The position numbers and the translations under genes are program-made. From Maniola hyperantus (Eukaryota > Arthropoda > Insecta > Lepidoptera > Nymphalidae), in contig NC_048546.1 in assembly GCF_902806685.2 (NCBI RefSeq), forward strand, positions 3,224,001 through 3,288,000: a stretch of DNA of 64,000 nt. The letters are read 5' to 3'. Of this stretch, positions 1-12,492 are shown piece by piece. Position 1 is the first letter of the stretch, and every line of letters begins with the position of its first letter. The notes under the pieces were generated by a model. It had not been told where the DNA came from. It saw only the letters and a program-made list of their open reading frames with translations, and ran no database searches.

Positions 1-1009
1 CCAAGTGAAGTATAAAATTATCAAGGAAACATTCTCAATGTTCACAAAATTAGAAACTGTAGGTAATGTCAACTTTCGAGTGGATTTTTAAGTAAAGAAC
101 CTCGTCATTGGAATACCTAGGCGAGTTCTTGCTGTGCCGAAACTTTGAAAATGATCCGTTAAGACTCTGTTCTAGAGATGTACCTACCTACCTACCTAGG
201 TACTGTTTTACAGGTAGCATGCGAAAAATCACGTTAAAGCCTTTCCATACTACTGTGCCATTTAATTAAAGTTACATTAGTAACATGTTAAAATTACTGG
301 TACAATGGTTAATTATTAGCGCGAAATTTCACTTTCCCTAAAAAAATCACCTGTGAAATATGAGCGTGGATCTTGATTATAATTCTTAGTTAAATTAATG
401 TAGCAAACGATTGTAAGTGCGAAAATTTAAAAATTCCATTCCGTGAAAAATTGCCTGTTACACCACTATGAAGAAAAAATTATAAGTACATCTTTTTTCT
501 TTCGGCACAATTTCTCAGAGAAAACTTAAGCCATATAATTAAAAAGCCAAAAAAGTACGAAAACAAAGAAAAGTAATTACTGAAGAGGACAGGCAAGAAC
601 AATAAATTACAATTCCATTTTAGTTAAGTAATTGTTCAAGAAACACGATTTATTAACAAGATGTCTGAATTCATTTAAACTTCAAGTCCCGTGGCCTCTT
701 TCGTAACTCTTTCAAACTTCAAGTTCAAGTTCCTCCAAAAGTCCAAACTATAAAAGTTACATCAGCTCTCTCAAAAGATTCAACTGAGATCTAGGAGTAA
801 CAAAAGATCTTAAATTGTGAACCAAGCAACAACTAACAAGATGGCTAAGTAACTAACTAGGTCTTCTAAACATTTTCGTGAGGGAATTCTCTAAACGGGT
901 TGTATTAATTAGTCTTAGTTTAGTTACTTCAAGAAAAACTTTAAACTAACCTAGAATATATAAGTAGAATTTATTTTTTATTTAATAAGAACAATTTCAT
1001 ATACACCAC

Positions 1010-1378
1010 TAGTTTATACTCGGGACTTTGTCCGCGTGGACTACACTTTCAAACCCCTATTTCATTCCCTTAGGGGTTGCATTTTCAAAAATCCTTTCTT
1101 AGCGGCCTACGTCATAATAGCTATCTGCATGGCAAATATCAGCCTGATCCGTCCAGTAGTTTGAACTGCGCGTTGATAGATTACACCTATAGTACAAGAT
1201 AGATCGAGATGGCAATCGGGGTATGAGTCGGGCGGACTCCCCGCACACCCGCACGTCACCCGCGCTCGCCCGCACCGAGTTAGCTCGGAGGCTGTGCGGG
1301 TGTGCAGGGTGTTCCTCCCCGAGTGCCGGAAATGGCACTCGGGGAGGAAAGGAGGGGCACCTGTCGCGTACTATAATT
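1010..1378. repeat. Lepidopteran 'tcgtccgcgtgg' repeat followed by a GC-rich MITE
   Basis: Bases 1010-1200 match other copies in this window (34674-34890, 51785-52190 and others): a 'tttgtccgcgtggactac' start, a 'taggggttg' block and 'gctatctgcatggcaaat'. Directly after it, 1205-1378 is a GC-rich inverted-repeat element beginning 'gatggcaatcgggg', with 'gtgcgggtgtgc' and 'ctcggggagg' blocks. It is related to copies at 30173-30260, 31053-31182 and 38909-39035. Confidence 0.6.
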
Positions 1379-2221
1379 ATGTATGTCAATCTTCATATTA
1401 TAATTTATTCATATTTCGGAAATGGGCAAGTAAATAATATATTTTGGTTTCTGAACTAATTATTATATTAGGTACCTACCTACTTTAGTAGAAATCGTAG
1501 ATATAGCAGTGCTTTAGTTAAAAATATTTGTAGTGGACTTTTATAATACGTCATTTTTTAAAATTAATTATTGTAAGTATGTAATTTATCTTAATTACGC
1601 TTTCCAAAAACATCATAAGCGAAAGACTCAATTTACTATTAAACCATTACGGGCTTGTGCCATAAAATAACTTTTAACACAAAAACAAGACTTGCGCAAA
1701 TAAACAACATCAATTATCACGAAAGACAGCACAATTGAGAATTTATTATCGTAACTTACTTTTGGCAAGTAATTGTTCAAGAAGAAACGATTTATCGTCA
1801 AAATATCTGACGTAATTCATACTTTATCGCCTCTTCAAAACCCAAAAACTTGTACTGTCTTCATAAAGTTTATATTGCAAGAGAAGTAAAACTTGAAACA
1901 CGGCAGCAGGTGGTATGGCGTAATGATTGCAAATTTCTTATAAATACCATGCAGAACTAAGCAAAGCTTCGGATAAGAAAATACTCATACTCACATACGA
2001 ATTGCGAAGCATAGAGTAGGAGAGAATAGGAGATTTTAGAAATATATACCTACTATGGGTAGGTAATTCAAGTTATGAACCACTTACCCGAATCAAAATC
2101 AAATTATTCCGGCCGGCTTTTGGACCTATTGAAAAGAGCCGGCAAGACACTCAGCGTTTGCTGTAAAGAAACTATCGACACTATGTCAACCACGGACTAG
2201 TGTCAACCAACATTATGTGGA

Positions 2222-2568
2222 CATTTTTTTATTTTTTTTATTCAGATACAAGTTAGCCCTTGACTGCAATCTCACCTGGTGGTAAGTGATGATGCAGTCT
2301 AAGATGATAGCGGGCTAACCTGGAAGGGGGATGACAGTTTTTATTAAACCCATACCCCTTTGGTTTCTACACGGCATCGTACCGGAACGCTAAATCGCTT
2401 GGCGGCACGGCTTTGCCGGTAGGGTGGTAACTAGCCACGGCCGAAGCCTCCCACCAGACCAGACCAGAAATTTAGAAATTATAAAATTCTAAACCCCTAC
2501 CAGGAATCGAACCCGGGACCTCCCACTATTAAGACCACAGCGCTCACCACTGCGCCAGGGAGGTCGTC
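2222..2568 (-). mobile_element. tRNA-derived SINE (minus orientation)
   Basis: Read on the minus strand, the element starts with a tRNA-like head: 'cgacctccctggcgcagtgg' carries a box A-like stretch and 'ggttcgattcc' is a clear RNA polymerase III box B. The body follows and ends in an A-rich tail (seen on the plus strand as a T-rich run at 2225-2241). It lies in a presumed transferrin intron. Short degenerate relatives may occur near 8970 and 9350. Confidence 0.75.
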
Positions 2569-3631
2569 ACATGTTTTAATTGTTCCAAAAATATTGAAAG
2601 TTATATTATTGAAATGAAATGAAATGAAATAATTTTATTTGCTAAATATGGGTAGTTTACAAAGGTCTTAATATATTACTTATAATCTAAATAGTCCCCA
2701 AATATTAATAATAATATATCTACACCTAAAGGTAATTTGTACAATGACAAACGATACAATGTAAAGATTTTCTACAATTTGAAGTAGTTATCGAATCGAA
2801 CACTACACTACTCTTGCTTGTGAAACCACTTCATTTGAATTACTGCGTGTTCCCGAAAAGAAAAATGATAAATCATGGACAATGTTTTATTGTAATAAAA
2901 GACGTTTGTTTTTAAAGATAAAGTGAAAAGTAGGTGCCTACCGTCTACTCTAACAATTAATGTTAGTTTAATTTTAATTTGTACTAAAATCTAAAATATC
3001 ATTTTTCGCTCAAATAACTACCTACTGCGTATGTTTTGAATCAAAATAATATTGTGTTTAAAGCATTTTTCACGTCGACCCAATCTCGAAAGTAATAAAA
3101 ATGTCTGCAGGCGACAACGAGCAATTGTTCGGCACGCCAGGATTTTAATTATCCCCACGTACACTATAACGAGATATGGCAAGGAAAGAAAATTCTCTAC
3201 TTATTGTTGTAAAATAAAAAAGATTCTTGCTCATTTTACCATAATAACGCAAAAACTCTAGCTAGCTAGTACCTACTTGGCAGTTTGAAATACCTATCGA
3301 CTCCAAGACACCCCAATCCATTATATCGTACCTACCGAAATTACGCTACAATTTCATTACAAGTTCTGCCGCGCTATCCTAGCTCGGATCTATCATTCAT
3401 TAGGCCACGAGCTGATGCCCGCGACTTCGTCCGCGTGGAATTAGGTTTTTAAAATCCCGTGGGATCTCTTTCATTTTGATGAATAGAGAAGATGACAAAG
3501 AGACAAACGGGCGGATATTGATAAAAGATATTGGACAAAGAGTCAGTCAGACAGACAAAGAGCGAAAGATGTGGACGGACGGAGATAACGAAACTAAAAG
3601 GATTTCCATAGAGTGCGTAGTAGGTACCTAT

Positions 3632-3694
3632 AAGTAGTATCACAAACCTTTACAAAGACTATCGTTGTCTTTGTAAAGGTTTGTGATACTACTT
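3632..3694. repeat. Perfect 28-bp inverted repeat (hairpin)
   Basis: The left arm 3632-3659 (starting 'aagtagtatcacaaac') is the exact reverse complement of 3667-3694. The 7-base loop is 'tatcgtt'. It sits at the right edge of a truncated 'tcgtccgcgtgg' repeat (about 3410-3600). It may be a foldback remnant or the end of an inverted transposon. Confidence 0.85.
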
Positions 3695-4014
3695 CTTTAT
3701 TCAAGTAAAACTTCTTTAGGTGCGCAGATCATTTTATGGTTCCGTGCGTATTTAAAATGGCCACCAAACAGAACAGCTGTTTTGATAGTGACATCTGTTA
3801 TCGAGCTGTTTTTAAAGTACCTACGTACCAAGTGTGTGGTATAAATTAAAGGATCTATTTTCAAACCTCATTTTCAAAAATGTAATCCCAAGCGCGGTTA
3901 GTTTTACTTCATCCGCGCATCAAAGTAACACGCGCCATTTTTTTACCATAATAGTAAGCACTTTTTTATTTATTTTTAATTTTTTACTAAATTAGTAAGT
4001 ACTTTTCCTTACAG

Positions 4015-7000
4015 AGGCGCAATACAGTCAGCTGTGTGCAATGTGCGAGCATCCAGATAAATGCGACTATCCGGACATATACAGTGGTTACGATGGCGCT
4101 TTGCGGTGCTTGGCCCACAACGGCGGTGAGGTGGCCTTCACCAAGGTCATATTTACCCGCAAGTTCTTCGGGGTATGTACCTATTAAAACAAAATTCTAT
4201 TTGTAAACATCATCATCATCCCAGCCCATCGGTACCCCATTACCCGTTCTCCTCTCGAATAAGAAGAGAAGATATTTTTTTTAGTTTATTTCAAAGTTGT
4301 TTAACGCTGGACAATGGAGCATGCTATAATAGCAATGACGCACTATACCTACTCTGGTGTGAATAAACCTAATAATATTTAGTGTTTATTTTGGAAAAGA
4401 TTCTCAATGAAAATTGCGCATCCCACTTCTGATTTTTCATCCTTACCGACTTGTCAAATATTCATTGTGAAAATCACATCACATGACATTTTGAAAATAT
4501 CATACATATTAGACAAGATAATATAGGTATGCAATTTTCTAGGTTGATTAATAATGTTGAAAGAATCAACTATTACTTTTATAATTTTACTGTTGTAATT
4601 TTATTTTATTATTGTATATACCTACATTTATTCTAACTCTATTCTGTTAAAATAGTTTAATTATAATTTTAAGTAATCTCTTTTGGCCTTCTGTTATACC
4701 TAGATTTAAATTTAAATAATAATTATGTATTTACGCTGTTGATTACTTTCAAATAAACAAAAATAAAAAATAAACAAAATAACCCAGTTTTACGTAGTAA
4801 GTACCAACTGAAATTATTAATCGTCTGACAGTGACTAAACAGAAAAAGCATTATTTCAACTGAAACTAAGCACACGAACATAATAAAAATTAATGGAACC
4901 AGAGTGAAATCCATTAGTTTTAGATACCTACACAAAACACACCCTAAAGATTTTAGCAATATGATGACCTTTATAAAAGCCACTTTACAGCGCCCCTTTG
5001 TGAACTCGGCCCACAAAGCCTTTAAGGGGTGCTAAGTGGCTCAAAACCCAAACAAGTGAAAAGAGAAAAATAAGAGCTTGGAGTTTAACTTTTTGCGTAA
5101 TTGTTGTTAGACACATAGTCGGCTCGACACTGCGTGTCGGGCGGTAAAATAATTTCAGGGCGAACCCTTGAGAATTATACACTTAGAAGTAAGCAAACGT
5201 CGAAAATTTAATTTTGTTCCTGTTTACGCCACAAAGAAGATGGTCATCCGAGGTACTTTAGTTTAATGATCCAAAGTCGGAATCTTAAAATTTCAAAATA
5301 GGGGTCTACAAATTATGCTAAAGGTGCGACATACTTGGCAAGAAATGGCAACGAAGATGGGTTTGGGTTACAAGCCGAATGAAACTCAAAAGTTTTGTCG
5401 ATCGGGTCGAACATATTAATATTAGGTAGGTAAATGTAACAATATTAAGTAGTTATATATGTACCTACATAGGTAGAGGTAGATAGATAAATCAAATCAA
5501 ATTTATTTTGCAAAAATGTGGGGAAATTACAGATAGTACTAAAATAATTAGACTCGACACAATCTACTGTCGCACACAGTGTGCAAAAATCAAATCAAAA
5601 AATAGATTAGGCAGATGGGCTCGGTTATTTTTTTCAATAAAAATTGCTGAATCTAATGTGCCAACCCGACTATGTGTATAGCAACCCTAATAAGAGTTAT
5701 TAGTACAAAATATTTCCAATAAGTATAGCAAAGCCCAGGATTCATATTAGAATTCTTTTTTACCAGTTGCCTGTTGGAACTACTCCTGCTAGCCAGTCAA
5801 CAGAGAACCCTGACGAGTTCGCGTATCTTTGCGCAGACGGTTCTAAAGTACCGGTTACGGAGAAGGCTTGCTCGTGGGCTGCCAGACCTTGGCAAGGATT
5901 GTTGGGGCATAATGACGTATTGGCTCAACTGTCACCTCTGAGGGAGAAGATAAAGCAACTGGCCAATGCTGGTAAGTGGATAAAAGACCCTATTGTCCAC
6001 ATTCTCCTTTTATTATTTCCAGGATAAAACACGGCGTAGATGGAAAGACCAACTTTTTAATCAAAGAGTATTATTTAAATGTTTTTGAGAACATTATGGA
6101 GAATTCTCTGGCATGCAGGTTTCCTCACGATGTTTTTCTTCACCATTAAAACACGTGATACCTATTAAATTGCTTAAAACTCCGAAAAGTCAGAGTAGAC
6201 TCCGGTAGAGGTGCGCATGCCCAGGATCAAACCTCGAATCCCACGACTGAAAGGCCGACGTCTTATCACCGCTTTAATAATGCAACATCTCAAAAAGAAG
6301 GTACCTCCAATCTACCAGTCTATCAGCTTGTTGGGACTCCGGCGAGGTGATTACGTATCTCGCGACAGGCTTGCGACAGGCGTAAATCTCGCGATCATTG
6401 CTGTCAAACGTCCGGCTAGAGAGAGACAGCAATAGCCACAAAGCAAAATAAGATGAAGAAGAAGAGAGAGAGAGCAAATGAACTGTCGGATTGCTACTGC
6501 TGTCGCGTTGCTGTCGCTACTGCAACGTTTTACGTAATCACCCCGCAGGTATCTCAGACAAAAACATCTTGGTGCATATCTGGGATACCAGATACTCCAA
6601 CGCCGATTTTCCGTATCTAGCTGTCATTACATCCATTTTTTATGTTTAGGAGCTGGAGTTAAACCATTACCACTGTGGTTCACGAAAGTCCTAGGCTTAT
6701 CCGACAAGATCCACCACGTAGCTGACAACATCCCCATCAAACCTGCCGACTACTTGAGCAAGGCCAACTACACCGAGGTCATCGAGAGGGGACACGGCCC
6801 GCCAGAACCAGTTGTAAGGTAAACACTGCCGAAATAGACAAAACTCATAATGGCCGGTTTATATTATACCAGTCCTCTTTCAACAGTCCAGTTTTCTTTT
6901 AACACTGGACTGAAATGCTTTAAAGATCATCATTATCGTCAAACGGTCTTCCATACACCACGGTCTTGCGTCGTCTGAATCCAGCGGTTCCCTACGACTG

Positions 7001-10000
7001 ATCTGACATCGTCCGTCCACCTTCCAACACAGCGCTTTCCGGTGCGAAGTCGCTATTCCAGCACCTTGGAACCTCAAAGTCTATCACTTTTACGAGCTAT
7101 GTGCCCTGCCCATTACCAGTTCAGCAACCCTTTAAGCTATGTCGGTTAAAGGTCGTGCGAGGTCGCCATTCCAGCACCTTGGGACCCCAACGCCTATCAG
7201 TTTTACGAGCTATGTGCCCTGCCCATTACCACTTCAGCAACCCTTTGAGCTATGACGGTTAAAGGTCATTGAGTTGCTATCACTATTTGACTATGCCTTA
7301 GGGTCTTGAATATCTCAACGCGCAACGGTTTGGGCGCGCTCTGAAATAGAGTAGAATGCCAATAATCCAGTTACTAAACAACTACTACTAGATACTTACT
7401 AATTCATCATCCTGGAATCGATATGCTATAGGTATGTTATTTATTTAGTTTACTGCTCTGCATTTAACTGGAATAATGTTTAGCGGCCATAGAACTATCG
7501 TAGTTATTATTTGCTAAAGAATAACATTTGTAATCTAAATATGTGATTTTGTGGGCGGTTCCGTAACAAATAAAATAAACTACTTACAACGAGACTAAGA
7601 TTTTCCTCTTTAAATATTTTCAAGGTTTTCCGTGAATCTTTTTGCACTTGACCAAAACATCACCGAAGGTGATTTACCTATATGATCATGCAGTTTTAAA
7701 TGGAAATACGCTTAGGTACTAGAAACAGAGTCCATTTATATCCACAAAGCCTAAAACGGGTATGTCACATTAAGTACTCTAATTAGTTTCTATAATAGAA
7801 CAAAGGATAAACCTCCAAACAGACCAAAAATTTCACAAAAGGAGAAGGAAATTCAGAAAGATAAAGCTAAATCGGTTTTAAAAGTTATCGACTACAAGAC
7901 GATTTTGTTTTCAAGGTCTTTAAATACTAGGTGATCAAAACTAAAAAAATCCAATTTTAAGTAAAAACCCTTCAACTCCAAAAACCTTCAAACTAACCTT
8001 ACTAATTTTGCTAAATTATAACATTTCCATGTTTCTTTAGGTTGTGCGTAACTTCCAACGTAGAGTTAGCTAAGTGCAGGGCAATGTCAGTGTTTGCATT
8101 CAGCCGGGACATTCGACCTAAGCTAGACTGCGTCCAAGAATCATCGGAAGAGGCCTGCCTTAAATCTGTAAGTTTTATATTTACCTGATTCCGGAAAAAT
8201 TACGATCTTAACATCCTTTGCTACAAGCAAGCTTAGCAACTTTTGTAGTTCTACATAAATACTGTTCACAGAATTTCGGTATAACTTCGTGTCTTTATTA
8301 GAATGTTTCATTGGCTTCTTCACGTAGGTACTTTTCTCCAATGTACTCACGTACTCACGAAATATGGTGCCATATTTCGTAGATGGGCATTATTCTAAAC
8401 CTCTTAACATGAGGAGATAGGTGGTCTGTCACATGTACTGCAACTTTTTTTAAACATTTAACTCTTTGACTCCATTCATTATTAGCAGTAGACCGTCCCG
8501 AACAGGTACCTATACCGAAAATTAGGTACAGAAATTTAGGTAGCCGTTTTTCACCATATTACTGCTTATTTCAATGTTAATTTTTATTTCAATTATATTA
8601 TGTAATATAATATAAAATAACGGCTCTTTAAAACCCCATAGGTCCAAGACAACGGTTCAGATTTAGCGGCTGTAGATGGTTTGAGAGTAGCATCGGCTTC
8701 CAAACAATACAACCTTCACCCAGTCTTCCATGAAGTGTATGGTTCCACGAAAACACCCAACTACGCTGTGGCAGTGGTCAAGAAAAACACTGCATTCAAT
8801 AATGCCGAGGACTTGAGGGGAAAACGGTAAGCCAGTAAAACAGTAATTTCTTTTCTGTTATACCTAGATTTAAATTTAAATAATAATTATGTATTAACGC
8901 TGTTGATTACTTTCAAATAAACAAAATAAATAAAGCCTCCAAATTTTTTCAAACACCTAATGATCTCTGCTACTGGTAGGCAAGCGATGATTCAACCTAA
9001 GACAAAAACTCGTCTAGAAACTGAATAAAGTAGCATTTCCAAACAATTCATGAGCCGTTGCAAATTACAAGAACAGCAACTTTTTTAATCACTGGTCGTT
9101 CAAATTAAATAAATCCTGATGGCATGGAATTCGAATCCGCATTAAGGATCGGGACAAGGATCTTCTGTAATTCACTTATAGCGCAAACTGTATTGTGGTA
9201 TAACGAAATGCAACAGAAGGGGGATCGTCAGAGTCATACATTTTATATGAAGACTTGGTCTTTCAGACGCCCACACTAGTCAGTTGTGGCTTTGGTGCAC
9301 TGACACTCAAAGGTGCGTTCCGAAAGGTTGATCGTCTGCAGCTTTAGCCTTGACTACAATCCCATGCCAAAGTACATTCTGCACTCTAGAATGAAACATG
9401 CTTACATATCTAGATGTTTATTTTGCCTTAGATGCTCTTGAGCTAGAAATATCGGGGAAAAGAAATATGGGCAATAATTTGGCGGTTTTTCGTTCAGGTC
9501 CTGCCACAGCTCGTACAGCAATTTCGGCGGCTTTGCGGCGCCGCTGTATTACCTGATCAACAAACAGAAGATCTCCTCAGACCAGTGCGTGAAGAACTTC
9601 GGAGACTTCTTCTCAGGGTCGTGTTTGCCTGGAGTTGACAAGCCAGAGAACAATCCAAGAGGTGAGTGGTCATTATCGGGATAAAAAGGCTGGTAAGACC
9701 CTGCTTACAGCAAGTTTAGTTGCTTCACTGTATAATGTATTACCTCATCAACAAACAGATGATCTTCTCAGACCAGTGCGTGAAGAACTTCGGAGACTTC
9801 TTCTCAGGGTCGTGTTTGCCTGGAGTTGACAAGCCAGAGAATAATCCAAGAGGTGAGTGGTCATTATCGGGATAAAGAGGCTGGTAAGACCCTGCTTACA
9901 GCAAGTTTAGTGGCTTCGCTGTATTACCTCATCAACAAACAGAAGATCTCCTCAGACCAGTGCGTGAAGAACTTCGGAGACTTCTTCTCAGGGTCATGGT

Positions 10001-12392
10001 GTGCCCCGAGTTGACAAGCCAGAAATTAATCCAAGTGGATTAATTCTGCCACGGCCCTTATATCAATATGATCTTCGCAGACCGGTGCGTTAAAAACTTT
10101 GGAGATCTTGGTCTTGTCCGCCTGAAGTTGCCAAACCAGAGAACAAAATCTAACAGGTAGTTAACTATATCACCTCCTTTTTTGAAGTCGGTTTCAAATA
10201 CTACTGTACCATATTGCCCAGATCTGTCTGATACTCCAAAGCTGTTCTCATTTAATAAGTTTGTCTGCCTGAAGTTGACAAGCCAAAAAATAATCTGAGA
10301 GGTAGATGTCACCTCCTTCTCTGAAGTCGGTTAAGAATACTGCTGGCCCATGTTCACATTAAAATCTCATTATTCACTTAATATGTAATCTGCACCTGTT
10401 TTGTCCTACCTAAAGTTGCCTGACATTGGCACTGATTCCGTTGTCTGTCTCTAAACTAAATTTAGAGTATCTGCATCCTTTTCTTTTTAACAATGCTAAA
10501 AAGGGACAGAATATGAACTTTACATTTAAAGACTCTAAATTTCAGGGCACGCTACAAATTTAAACAGTAGGCTCGCGACTGTATGCTAAAATCACGGGTT
10601 TACCATCTAAAAATAATATTTAAAACTGTCAAACTGCATCTGTCCTTTTCATATTACATAAGTAAGAAGAGTATGCGAATACTCCAAAATTAGGTTGTGC
10701 TCAGAATCAGTACCAATCCAAAGCTTAGTTAGTTAAGGAATACAATTTACAAAGTTGGTATAAACAACAATCCACATGTTTCTTTGACAGGTGATGACGT
10801 CTCCAAATTGAAGAAACAATGCTCAAGCGACAACAAACCATGGGTGTGTCTCCAAGAGGACAGAGCTGATGTCGCCTTCGTATTGAGTAAGCCTAAAGCC
10901 ACATTTTTAACATAAGAACTTTTGGCACTTAAGTACTTTCTTATGGGTTGGTACCAAGTTCTTTTAATTTTAGGCTTGCACTCAACTCAATCATGACTGA
11001 TGGGAAGTAATGATGTTGGTGCCAAATTAAACATGCTAAAATAAAACATTCTGGTTCAAATCAGAAAATGGTTTTTTAAAGTTTCGTAATTTGAAAAGAA
11101 ATGGGGATCTTTCACTAGTGTTGTCTTTAAAAACAAACTATCAATTAATCTAAAATGAATGCCAGAAAAAAAATATCCAAGACTTACAAAATGTAGAGCA
11201 CCGAAAAATAAGTACAGTTCTTGCAATTCGCGAAGGCGAGTGAACTTTACTTGTGGTTGGTTTACGTCGTATACGTGGGCATTGCGTAAGTGTGCATGCA
11301 TGTCGGACCAATCAGACGCATCAAACGCACACATTTACTGTACTTTACTTATACCGATACGACTTAAACACAAGCATGAGCCACTCGCCTTCGGGAAATG
11401 CAAGAACTATAACAGATCTAGACTTCTTGCAATTTCTTACAGGTGCAGATTTATCAAACTTTGATGCATCACAGTACGAGCTTCTCTGCCTCAACAGAGA
11501 ATCTGGTGGTCGCGACAGTCTGACCAACTTTGCAACATGCAACATAGCTCTGGCACCCACAAGGACTTGGTTATCAGCTAAGGACTTCCTGTCTGACGTA
11601 TCCATAGCCCACACTCCATTGAGCTTGGCGGAACTGCTCGATGATAAAACTGACCTGTTCAATATTTACGGGGAGTTCCTCAAGAATAACAATGTTATCT
11701 TCAATGTGAGTGTTTTAAAACAATTATTTTACACTTCATGCCACCCAAAAACACATCATCCAATTATTTTATTTAGATTTAGTTCCAATTGGCAATTTTT
11801 TAAATAAATTTTTTGGGCATTTTTGAAATATTTTAACATTCAAATCTTTTTTTATATAAAAAGTTCATTAAGATCTACATGAAAATAGATCCCACTTCCA
11901 CATCTAAATGTACCTATAAACGAAAAGGTGACTGGACTCACTGACTGACTGACTGATCTATATACACACAGCTCAAACTACTGGACGGATCAGGCTGAAA
12001 TATGGCATGCAGATAGCTATTATGACGTAGGCATTCGCTAAGAAAGGATTTATGAAAATTCAACCACTAAGGGGGTAAAATATGGGTTTGGAATTTGTGT
12101 AGTCCACGCAGACTAAGTTGCGGGCATCAGCTAGTTTATAATATAATTTATGTAAACAAGGTTCATCACGATGCGATGGTCAACACTTTGCCAGCTCGCT
12201 ACTAAGGATGGGTCTCTTCTCAGACTGAGAAGGTACTCACAATTTACTACAATATCATACAATAATGATGAACACTCACCAAATTTTTTTCTATTTCAGA
12301 ATGATGCAAAGGGTTTGGCAACTACAGAGAAAATAGACTTCGAAAAATTCAAAAATATCCATGACGTCCTCAATGCTTGTGGAGTTGTTTAA
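4015..12392 (+). CDS. Tsf1: Transferrin, C-terminal part (insect transferrin 1-like), nine exons, 5' truncated by the window
   Basis: Exons by splice consensus and frame: 4015-4172, 5767-5971, 6650-6818, 8041-8167, 8642-8826, 9498-9661, 10791-10886, 11443-11705 and 12300-12392 (TAA). They join without a frame break into 485 residues. Transferrins are secreted, bilobal iron carriers; in insects transferrin 1 moves and withholds iron in haemolymph. The first exons show the end of the N-lobe: Cys-rich 'QLCAMCEHPDKC', the iron-ligand Tyr in 'SGYDGALRCL', and 'ARPWQGLLGH', where the usual His ligand is replaced by Gln, as is known for insect Tsf1. The C-lobe starts at 'VVRLCVTSN'. It keeps Asp ('AAVDGL') and Tyr ('NYAVAVVKK') but the anion-binding Arg is Asn ('CHSSYSNFGG'), and the segment with the second Tyr is absent, so this lobe probably does not bind iron. 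About 195 N-terminal residues are presumed to lie upstream of the window. Exon 9498-9661 has tandem partial copies downstream. Confidence 0.88.
4545..4762 (+). repeat. AT-rich LINE-like 3' end, second copy at about 8853-8930
   Basis: The stretch 4689-4762 ('ttctgttatacctagattta' onwards, ending in an A-rich 'aaataaacaaaa' tail) recurs almost exactly at 8853-8930, in another transferrin intron. The shared A-rich end and the longer 5' extension of the first copy suggest the 3' ends of two insertions of one retroelement family. The exact family is not recognised. Confidence 0.5.
6085..6290 (-). mobile_element. tRNA-derived SINE, minus orientation, degenerate
   Basis: This shares the body 'ggcatgcaggtttcctcacg', the 'actccgaaaag' block and the tRNA-like head (read on the minus strand) with the full copy at 44617-44926. 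It lies in a transferrin intron. The box B equivalent has several substitutions. Confidence 0.65.
6880..7265 (-). mobile_element. RTE-type LINE C-terminal remnant
   Basis: The minus-strand frame contains fragments like the C-terminus of lepidopteran RTE endonuclease-reverse transcriptases ('DGRCQISR', followed by Arg/Asp-rich pieces). The nucleotide blocks 'gcaccttgggaccccaacg' and 'gagctatgtgccctgcccat' recur at 20889-21135. One block is repeated within the region (7060-7130 and 7170-7250), so it is rearranged. It is not coding today. Confidence 0.6.
9544..10310 (+). repeat. Tandem partial copies of a transferrin exon with its splice donor
   Basis: The 3' part of exon 9498-9661 (from 'ctgtattacctgatcaac' to the exon end), its GTGAGT donor and about 65 bases of intron are copied in tandem. 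Copy 1 is 9544-9727, copy 2 about 9728-9918 (7-base insertion 'tataatg'; donor intact at 9853) and copy 3 about 9919-10037 (substituted and frame-broken near its end). Two older, diverged copies are at about 10064-10160 and 10258-10310, each followed by a similar 'tcacctcctt..tgaagtcggtt' block. None of the copies has the exon's own acceptor with correct phase, so they are most likely silent intron sequence. Confidence 0.9.
10432..10716. repeat. MITE-like element, inverted relative at 25762-26060
   Basis: Its left part ('aaactaaatttagagtatct') and right part ('aggttgtgctcagaatcagt') reappear in reverse order and orientation at 25762-26060. This gives two copies of one roughly 285-base non-autonomous element, one in a transferrin intron and one downstream of the KCTD gene. 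Confidence 0.65.
11930..12140 (-). repeat. Lepidopteran 'tcgtccgcgtgg' repeat, minus orientation, with GACT repeats
   Basis: It starts with 'gactgactgactga' and runs through 'caaactactggacggatcag', 'gcatgcagatagctattatg' and 'taagggggtaaaat' to 'gtagtccacgcagactaag'. Other copies in this orientation are at about 43030-43235, 47505-47720 and 54305-54505. It lies in the last transferrin intron. Confidence 0.7.
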
Positions 12393-12492
12393 TTTTTTTT
12401 TTTTATTAAGCCCATGTTAACTATTTCATAGAGTTACAAGAGACTGTAAAATGAAATCTCATTATTAAAACGAAATCAATTTATGTTTATTC

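Larger units (their letters stand above)
1..4014. other. Intron or upstream part of the transferrin gene, repeat-rich
   Basis: No coding exon could be recognised here. The first visible transferrin exon starts at 4015 in mid-protein, so the region is presumably intron. It holds a copy of the 'tcgtccgcgtgg' repeat (about 1010-1200), a GC-rich MITE (1205-1378), a SINE (2222-2568), a LINE 3' tail with GAAAT repeats (about 2610-2660) and a perfect hairpin (3632-3694). Short frames of 60-96 codons in this stretch fall within these repeats and show no family resemblance. Confidence 0.6.

Noticed and set aside
9635..10014. Two similar small proteins in tandem (about 62-64 codons)
   Set aside because: They are out-of-frame readings of the duplicated transferrin exon and intron units.
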